The notes beneath the pieces were generated by a model. That model worked only from the letters and a program-made list of their open reading frames with translations. It was not told the DNA's origin and did not search any database. The translations under genes and the position numbers were made by a program. This document shows, in pieces, positions 29,255 through 33,893 of a DNA stretch of 33,893 nt. The stretch is from a virus: positions 1-33,893 of the IMG/VR virus record IMGVR_UViG_3300031963_000540; one strand, 5' to 3'. Each line of letters begins with the position of its first letter. Position 1 is the first letter of the stretch.

Positions 29255-29482
29255 ATGCTCCGTCTACCAAGGCTGCGAAAAAACAAAGAAAGCCTACCAC
29301 CAAAGTTCGGCTCTGATCTAAGAGACCTTGGACCTTTACACGCCTGTCCCTGCGGTTCTATGACCTTTACAATTATGGCATCCTTCTATGATTATGAATT
29401 ATCTTGGTACCACCTAGACGGTGAGTGTGCCAACTGCGGTAACTTGGTTATAGTTCCAACACCATTAGATAGGCCAGAGTAA
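29255..29482 (+). CDS. Zinc-ribbon protein (75 aa), lone rightward gene
   Basis: The protein starts MLRLPRLRKNKESLPPKFGS, then DLRDLGPLHACPCGSMTFTI and GECANCGNLVIVP. CPCGS and CANCGN are the two knuckles of one ribbon, with a beta-rich segment between (ASFYDYELSWYHLD). I take ATG 29255, although no SD precedes it. The frame is open back to GTG 29201, which would lie seven bases after a TACAAT -10-like sequence (29188-29193), allowing a leaderless transcript and 18 extra basic residues. It is followed by its own terminator. Family: small actinophage zinc protein, function unknown. Confidence 0.75.
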   Translation: MLRLPRLRKNKESLPPKFGSDLRDLGPLHACPCGSMTFTIMASFYDYELSWYHLDGECANCGNLVIVPTPLDRPE

Positions 29483-29496
29483 CTTCTACTAACTTA

Positions 29497-29524
29497 GGCT
29501 TAACGAGTTGGGCCATTTTGTTTT
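29497..29524 (+). terminator. Terminator of the lone rightward gene
   Basis: GGCTTAAC (29497-29504) pairs with GTTGGGCC (29507-29514) with two G-U pairs and a tight loop, then ATTTTGTTTT. It lies 14 bases after the stop codon. Confidence 0.7.
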
Positions 29525-29598
29525 AACTACCCATACATTATCCCTACCCACTCCTGAAACAGCCTCAACTCGCCACTATTTGACCCTTAAAAGGGCAT

Positions 29599-29627
29599 AA
29601 AAAAAGAGGGGCGCAGTTAAGCGCCCC
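29599..29627 (-). terminator. Strong terminator of the late/lysis unit
   Basis: On the minus strand GGGGCGC, loop TTAACT, GCGCCCC, then TCTTTTTTT: a seven-base-pair GC stem (29608-29614 with 29621-29627) and a long U-run. It is the first strong terminator reached by leftward late transcription coming from the right edge, 26 bases after the holin gene. Confidence 0.92.
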
Positions 29628-29652
29628 CCTGTGTTGCCTCGCGGTATTAAAT

Positions 29653-29865
29653 CTACTTTGAACCTAGGCCGTATTCTGCCTCAGTCTTATCAGCCCACTT
29701 CGCTAGTGGTGCAGCAATTGAACCGATTAGAATTGCATACTCTGGTGCTAGGTCAGCCGCAAGTGCTAATCCCATTGTTACTGCTGAAGCAAGTACAGCC
29801 CTTAGATAAGACTTAACTGCAGCCTTAGTCTTCTTGCTCTTTAACTTCTTTAGTAGCTCGTTCAT
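29653..29865 (-). CDS. Holin (two membrane segments)
   Basis: A 70-aa protein with a Lys-rich N-terminus (MNELLKKLKSKKTKAAVKSY) and two hydrophobic helices, about residues 21-38 (LRAVLASAVTMGLALAAD) and 43-57 (YAILIGSIAAPLAKW), joined by a short turn with Pro, and a polar C-terminus (DKTEAEYGLGSK). Size, topology and position immediately after the endolysin (ATG follows its stop at once, with AGGAG) make a holin the likeliest call. It would permeabilise the cytoplasmic membrane to trigger lysis. Last gene before the late terminator. Confidence 0.82.
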   Translation of the reverse strand: MNELLKKLKSKKTKAAVKSYLRAVLASAVTMGLALAADLAPEYAILIGSIAAPLAKWADKTEAEYGLGSK

Positions 29866-30309
29866 TCATTTCTCCTGTTTCTTTTTAGGTAATGGCTTAG
29901 GAAGTGTTATCTTCTTAGGCACAGGACCCATCCAACTGAACCAGTTGGAATCATCTTTAGCGTACTGGTCTTTGATAGATATATGTAAGTGTTTATTATG
30001 TGGATTCTTTCCACTATAAACCCTTTCACCATCTACCTGATTCCAGATTCTACCTTTAAATATTAGATACTTAACCCTTGCATCTGACTGCAATCTCTTA
30101 TAGATATCCTTGCAATCCACTCCATTATCTGGGTCGTGGGTTAGATCAACTGCTAATCCTGTATTGTGATCTGAGTTAGGATTTTGTTTAATGTGTGCCG
30201 ATGAAGGCAATAAGCCGTCTGAGGCCTTCTTGCGCTTCGGCCAAAACGCTGTCGCTTGACGTAGTACTGCTATTGCAGCAGGAGTTGCCTTCTTTGCAAC
30301 AAGTTTCAT
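29866..30309 (-). CDS. Endolysin, M15-type peptidase
   Basis: A 147-aa zinc peptidase. It has the SDHNTGLAVDLTHD motif (His48 and Asp55 as zinc ligands) and PHNKHLHISIK (His107 and His109, the H-x-H ligand site), as in D-Ala-D-Ala carboxypeptidases and L-alanyl-D-glutamate endopeptidases of phages. It cuts peptide cross-links in peptidoglycan. There is no signal peptide and no wall-binding domain except a basic Pro/Lys tail (KKITLPKPLPKKKQEK). Holin follows directly and a small membrane protein precedes it, making a complete lysis cassette. Confidence 0.92.
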   Translation of the reverse strand: MKLVAKKATPAAIAVLRQATAFWPKRKKASDGLLPSSAHIKQNPNSDHNTGLAVDLTHDPDNGVDCKDIYKRLQSDARVKYLIFKGRIWNQVDGERVYSGKNPHNKHLHISIKDQYAKDDSNWFSWMGPVPKKITLPKPLPKKKQEK

Positions 30310-30315
30310 TGTTAC

Positions 30316-30510
30316 TCATTTCTGTATTAGTATCTGGTATAGAGTGTCCACTTTTTCCTCTAGCCGATTGACCTGGTCTTTGAGGCTTGACCCACCATTG
30401 GGTTTAAGTTCAGACAAGAAATGTTTGACTAGGTGTCTTACACCCATTGCTAAAGCTGATACTAATGTTACAACAGATACTGCTAAGGCAGCCCAGTCAT
30501 TTGCGGACAT
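30316..30510 (-). CDS. Small membrane protein with coiled-coil tail (holin-like or holin regulator)
   Basis: A 64-aa protein: MSANDWAALAVSVVTLVSAL, AMGVRHLVKHFLSELK, then coiled-coil SSLKDQVNRLEEKVDTLYQI. One N-terminal hydrophobic helix (about 5-24) then an amphipathic coiled coil places the C-terminus in the cytoplasm or periplasm. This single-pass layout next to endolysin and holin is typical of an antiholin or a second holin. No direct evidence for which. Confidence 0.72.
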   Translation of the reverse strand: MSANDWAALAVSVVTLVSALAMGVRHLVKHFLSELKPNGGSSLKDQVNRLEEKVDTLYQILIQK

Positions 30511-30517
30511 ATCTCTC

Positions 30518-32734
30518 CTATGAAATAGATCTAATAGTTACGACCAATGTTCCTCCGTAGCCAGAGAAACGAGGTCCTGATGGTGTCTTATTTATAAAAT
30601 CAAGTTCTTCAATAAGGCCAAGGTATGACTCACCTGTTCTGAAGTCTTGAACTCTAACTGTATCTCCCACATTTTCTACCTGCTCTAGTGCAGACATACG
30701 ATCATAGGCAGATCCTTCGTATCCTTCTTCAACGCCAAACTTATCTGTCTCGTGGTCATAGCAGAATAGTGGATACTGAATCAAACGCTGACGAGGTACT
30801 GCAGGTAATGACTTTAAGTTATAGCCATTAAAGATTGGTCCCAATGAGACATCTTCAGTAGATCTAGTAAGGGTAAACTTAAATCCTAGATACTCTTGCG
30901 CTCCTGTTGGGTATGAAACTGTTACCTCTGGTACAGAACTTTGCTGAGCAAAGGTACCGATACGGTACTCATCACCATCAAAGGTGACTGTATCTATATT
31001 TAATCCACCATCGGTGTTATTAACTCTAGCCTGTAATAACTTATAGACCTTTAACTCTAATGTGTTATAGCGGATAAAGCCTGTCTGTAAGTATCCCTCT
31101 TCTATCTTCTCATCTAAGTTCTCAATATAGATAGCGCCATCAGTGGTTCCATTATCAGCAGTAGTAAATGCTAGTTGATTGGTATCACCCATAAAGGCAC
31201 AGGCAGTAGTAATAAAGCCAGTAACTCCTGGCTTATATAGATCATTTGTATAGGCAAATAGTAGATCATTACCAAAGCGCAGACCTAGGTTAACTCTGAT
31301 TACACCAGGTTCACCATCTACACCAGATGCACACCAGATGTATGAATCTCTTGCAGCAAAATCATATACGCACTGAGTGGTCTCTACTATCAAAGGACCA
31401 TAGTTAATAGAGCCATCATCTGATACAACTGCTACGCGGATACCTGTGTTAGTACCAATAGCCATATAACCTAGGTAGTAAAAGATTCTGTAGCATCTCT
31501 CACCTACTGGTAGTTCAGCAGCAGTAATAGCGCTAGTTAAAGTAGGCATAGCACCAGCAGTGGTAAGAGTAAACTTCTGGATAGTAGATTGAATACCACT
31601 AAAGCCAGTTACATAAATAGCTGCACCGCTTGAGGTAATACTGGTATAGATAAAGTCATCTGTTGGGTGGGTATATACAGCAGTAGGTAAAGATGTAGCA
31701 GTAGTTGATATCTCATAAACCTTGTTATTGATACAAGCAACGATACGCTCTTTAGTAAACTCTAGAACTGCATTGGTTATGCTAACACTATTATCGCTAA
31801 TCATTAGAGTAGGCGATACAGAACTATCATCTGATAGTAACTTCTTGTACATTCTAAATCTTGGTGTTCCAGCATTGAGTACGTTAGTTACCCAGTAGGC
31901 ATACACACCATCATCACAGATACCAAATACTGGATAATCTGTACCAGCGTTGTAATCTATAAAGTGGATTACCTCAGCAGTGCCAGTTCCTAGTGGCGAT
32001 ACTGGAGTAGATACAACATCAGTTGCTGTCTTAGCATAGGTAAAAGTAGTAGTTGTAGGTACACCAGTGATGCGATACTCACCATTAAAGGTAGCATCAA
32101 CACCAGAGATGGTGATCTGCATACCAACAGATAGCCCGTGTGGTGATGGAGTAGTTAATGTGGCTACGTTAGAAGTTAAAGCCTTGTTGTTAATAGATAC
32201 GGTGATACGAGGAAATACTTTATCAATATCATATTCATCTGCTAATAAGATGCCATCATATAGATTGCTATTCTTTGTCCACTGAATAGATCTAGTATAT
32301 TGATTAGGTCGTAAATCAGTTCTTAGTGGACCAGTAATTGTATGCACATTAGATACAGAGTTAAGTAGGGTTACTTGTCCTCTAGTCCAGATATCACAAC
32401 CTTTAGATTCTGTATATTGAAATCTTAATGACTCATCTTGGATGGGTTCAAAGAAGTTAATACCTTGTCCTTGATGAAAGGATGACTGGCTTCTTAGCCA
32501 CCAACCAGTAAGTGTTTGCTCACCAGCTTCTCTGGTCTGGTCAATCTGTTGCTTACGGTATTGCGCTGTAACTCTGCGATAAGGAGTATCATCGGAGGCA
32601 TTAACAAAGAATGGTAACCCTGCAATAGCCATATCGTAGGCAACGCCAGTTAAGGCATAAGATGTAGCACCTGCTGGATTAGATAATGGTACGGGGATCC
32701 GTTCGGTAATATCATCGCCATATGGTGGAACCAT
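30518..32734 (-). CDS. Large beta-rich tail protein (738 aa), nozzle- or hub-like
   Basis: The N-terminal 130 residues (RIPVPLSNPAGATSYALTGV; QIDQTREAGEQTLTGWWLRS) precede a segment with an Ig-like insert (TLTTPSPHGLSVGMQITISG, VDATFNGEYRITGVPTTTTF), a fold often used in phage fibres. The middle has repeating beta units of about 40-50 residues (VAYDMAI..., AVYTHPTDDFIYTSITSSGA, YIWCASGVDG), suggestive of a beta-propeller. The C-terminus is beta-rich (YGGTLVVTIRSIS). In podoviruses a propeller-type nozzle protein of similar size closes the tail. That comparison is by layout only. AAAGGAGA SD at the ATG. Confidence 0.72.
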   Translation of the reverse strand: MVPPYGDDITERIPVPLSNPAGATSYALTGVAYDMAIAGLPFFVNASDDTPYRRVTAQYRKQQIDQTREAGEQTLTGWWLRSQSSFHQGQGINFFEPIQDESLRFQYTESKGCDIWTRGQVTLLNSVSNVHTITGPLRTDLRPNQYTRSIQWTKNSNLYDGILLADEYDIDKVFPRITVSINNKALTSNVATLTTPSPHGLSVGMQITISGVDATFNGEYRITGVPTTTTFTYAKTATDVVSTPVSPLGTGTAEVIHFIDYNAGTDYPVFGICDDGVYAYWVTNVLNAGTPRFRMYKKLLSDDSSVSPTLMISDNSVSITNAVLEFTKERIVACINNKVYEISTTATSLPTAVYTHPTDDFIYTSITSSGAAIYVTGFSGIQSTIQKFTLTTAGAMPTLTSAITAAELPVGERCYRIFYYLGYMAIGTNTGIRVAVVSDDGSINYGPLIVETTQCVYDFAARDSYIWCASGVDGEPGVIRVNLGLRFGNDLLFAYTNDLYKPGVTGFITTACAFMGDTNQLAFTTADNGTTDGAIYIENLDEKIEEGYLQTGFIRYNTLELKVYKLLQARVNNTDGGLNIDTVTFDGDEYRIGTFAQQSSVPEVTVSYPTGAQEYLGFKFTLTRSTEDVSLGPIFNGYNLKSLPAVPRQRLIQYPLFCYDHETDKFGVEEGYEGSAYDRMSALEQVENVGDTVRVQDFRTGESYLGLIEELDFINKTPSGPRFSGYGGTLVVTIRSIS

Positions 32735-32798
32735 TATTCTCCTTTGATTTTAGACATAAAGATAGGAGCCTTTTAACCTCGTTGCTCAGGAGGAAAAC

Positions 32799-32981
32799 TT
32801 AGAGAGTTTCTTCTACTACTTCTTCTACTACAGGTGCTTCTAATGCTGCTGCCTCTTTAGCGGCTTGCTCTGCAGCATAGGCTGCAGCTTGTGCTTCTCG
32901 CTCTGCAATCTCTGCTCCTGATAGTGGAACATAAGAGGTAGTCTTTTTCTCGCAATCATAGATAACTTTCATATTACTCAT
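32799..32981 (-). CDS. Small Ala/Glu-rich protein near tail genes (60 aa)
   Basis: The protein starts MSNMKVIYDCEKKTTSYVPL, then an Ala/Glu coiled coil (EREAQAAAYAAEQAAKEAAA) and an acidic tail (PVVEEVVEETL). The beta-like N-terminus plus short coiled coil resembles small proteins encoded beside phage fibres, possibly assembly helpers. The ATG at 32981 lies nine bases after GGGAGG and overlaps the previous stop; ATG 32972 is an alternative. Confidence 0.7.
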   Translation of the reverse strand: MSNMKVIYDCEKKTTSYVPLSGAEIAEREAQAAAYAAEQAAKEAAALEAPVVEEVVEETL

Positions 32982-33318
32982 TTACGATAGCCTCCCAATC
33001 TTTCTTATCTTCATTCCATTTGTACATAACGCCATCAGTAGGGTAAGCAACAGGTGCTTCCCATCGGCAGGTATCCTCATCTAGCAACCAAGAATCAAAA
33101 GGCTTAGGTGCTATGAAGGCATCTCTAACTGCATCATAAGTAAATCCAACTCCTGCATAATTCTTTCTTATGCGATTGTTGTATGAGGTCTGAACCCAAG
33201 TACCACCAAGACCTAAGTCATTGGCTAGGTAATCTTGTCCTCTATCCTCTGCGTTATCAGGTACAACTAATACCTGAGTAACTATATTGTTCTCATCTAT
33301 CTGTGCGAAGTGTGCCAT
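32974..33318 (-). CDS. MAHFAxIDENN-family tail-associated protein (114 aa)
   Basis: The protein starts MAHFAQIDENNIVTQVLVVP, then GGTWVQTSYNNRIRKNYAGV, GFTYDAVRDAFIAPKPFDSW and a C-terminal WEAPVAYPTDGVMYKWNEDK. The MAHFAxIDExNxVTQVIVV ... WVQTSYNxxIRKNYAGxGxxYDxxRDAF pattern is a very common environmental phage protein found next to fibres. Function is not established; it may cap or assemble fibres. I start at the second Met (33318), four bases after AGGAG. It follows the Gly-rich fibre gene by nine bases. Confidence 0.85.
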   Translation of the reverse strand: MAHFAQIDENNIVTQVLVVPDNAEDRGQDYLANDLGLGGTWVQTSYNNRIRKNYAGVGFTYDAVRDAFIAPKPFDSWLLDEDTCRWEAPVAYPTDGVMYKWNEDKKDWEAIVNE

Positions 33319-33327
33319 CATTCTCCT

Positions 33328-33893
33328 TTATATCGCATAACGAATTATAACTAACCCTGAACCACCATTACCACCATTAGAATTACCATCTCCACCACCG
33401 CCACCGCCACCGCCAGTATTAGCAGTTCCTGATACGCCAGCACCTGATCCGCCTGAACCTCCGCCACCGCCATTACCACCGCCACCTGCTCCGCCTGCTC
33501 CACCTAGTGGAGAAGCGCTAGGAAAATAACCGCCAGCACCGCCACCACCTGCATAAAAACCACCAACACCAGTTTGAGTTACAGTAGCCCAAGATGAATA
33601 AGTACTTACTCCTGCACCACCAGCAGCATTTGTATTGCTACTGTCGGCATTGGCACCTACTGCTCCAGCACCTCCACCGCCACCACCTTTATATGGATTA
33701 GAGCCATATCCAGTACCACCAGCATTGCCAAAACCAGTAGCACCACCTGAATTTCCTTGGTTTGCTGAACCAGCAGTTCCATCTCTGGTAGCGCCGCCAC
33801 CTGAACCACCTGCTCCACCATTTCTATAATTTGTTGTGTTATCAGTAGCACCAAGTCCACCACCATTTGAGGTAATAGTATCAAATACTGAGT
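33328..33893 (-). CDS. Glycine-rich tail-fibre C-terminal domain (5' end off right edge)
   Basis: The minus-strand frame is open from the right edge to TAA at 33328-33330 (188 codons in window). It is dominated by Gly with Ala, Ser, Asn and Thr, in GG and GGGG runs (YKGGGGGGAGAVGANA; GGGNGGGGGSGG), and ends GGSGLVIIRYAI. Gly-rich domains closing with GGSGxVIIRY are common receptor-binding tips of phage fibres, probably polyglycine-type helical sandwiches. Two bases left at the edge join with one at position 1 to give one codon and an in-frame fusion to the collagen-like part (1-910). Its stop lies nine bases before the next ATG. Confidence 0.85.
   Translation of the reverse strand, partial: SVFDTITSNGGGLGATDNTTNYRNGGAGGSGGGATRDGTAGSANQGNSGGATGFGNAGGTGYGSNPYKGGGGGGAGAVGANADSSNTNAAGGAGVSTYSSWATVTQTGVGGFYAGGGGAGGYFPSASPLGGAGGAGGGGNGGGGGSGGSGAGVSGTANTGGGGGGGGDGNSNGGNGGSGLVIIRYAI

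Overview
The window reads as a complete or nearly complete genome of a tailed bacteriophage of an actinobacterium. A WhiB-family regulator (26762-27019) is the strongest host clue, because these iron-sulfur proteins are essentially confined to Actinobacteria and their phages. AT-leaning composition, very short genes and ATGA/TAATG stop-start overlaps fit the freshwater acI/Nanopelagicales type of host, but that is inference. I see no integrase, excisionase or CI-like repressor, so a lytic lifestyle is likely. There is no DNA polymerase or RNA polymerase gene, so the phage must use host enzymes.

The genes fall into four transcription units. (1) The late unit runs leftward from TerL at 16697: TerL, portal, small proteins, three internal or ejection-type proteins (1623, 483 and 389 aa), scaffold, N4-gp56-type major capsid protein, a string of tiny Lys-rich proteins, and a collagen-like fibre that runs off the left edge. 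Leftward genes resume at the right edge: Gly-rich fibre C-terminus, tail proteins, endolysin, holin, then a strong terminator at 29599-29627. The two edge fragments join in frame, so the window looks like a circular or circularly permuted molecule cut inside one fibre gene. (2) The early unit runs rightward from 17523 to 22036: about 19 mostly tiny genes, several of them zinc ribbons, then a lytic transglycosylase-like protein and a cytosine-C5 methyltransferase, ending at a terminator (22062-22100). (3) The replication and regulation unit runs leftward from 29087 to 22157: a proteasome/HslV-like Ntn hydrolase, a Cas4/RecB-type nuclease, WhiB, a DnaB/RecA-like ATPase, two further candidate PD-(D/E)XK nucleases plus one EVR variant, a primase split into zinc-finger and TOPRIM genes, a nucleotide-metabolism protein, a sigma-70-like factor and an FmdB-like zinc ribbon. 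(4) A lone rightward zinc-ribbon gene lies at 29255-29482.

The gene-poor divergent region 16698-17522 carries three perfect TTATCCACA DnaA boxes, an AT-rich stretch, iteron-like RATCCAG repeats and a candidate early promoter. It is the best candidate for the replication origin and transcription switch. No tape-measure gene was recognised. A very large internal protein together with an N4-gp56-like capsid suggests a short-tailed (podovirus-like) virion. The most unusual items are the phage proteasome-like protease, the in-frame closure of a collagen plus glycine-rich fibre, the dense sets of interlocked mini-genes, and several strong hairpins in the few intergenic gaps.
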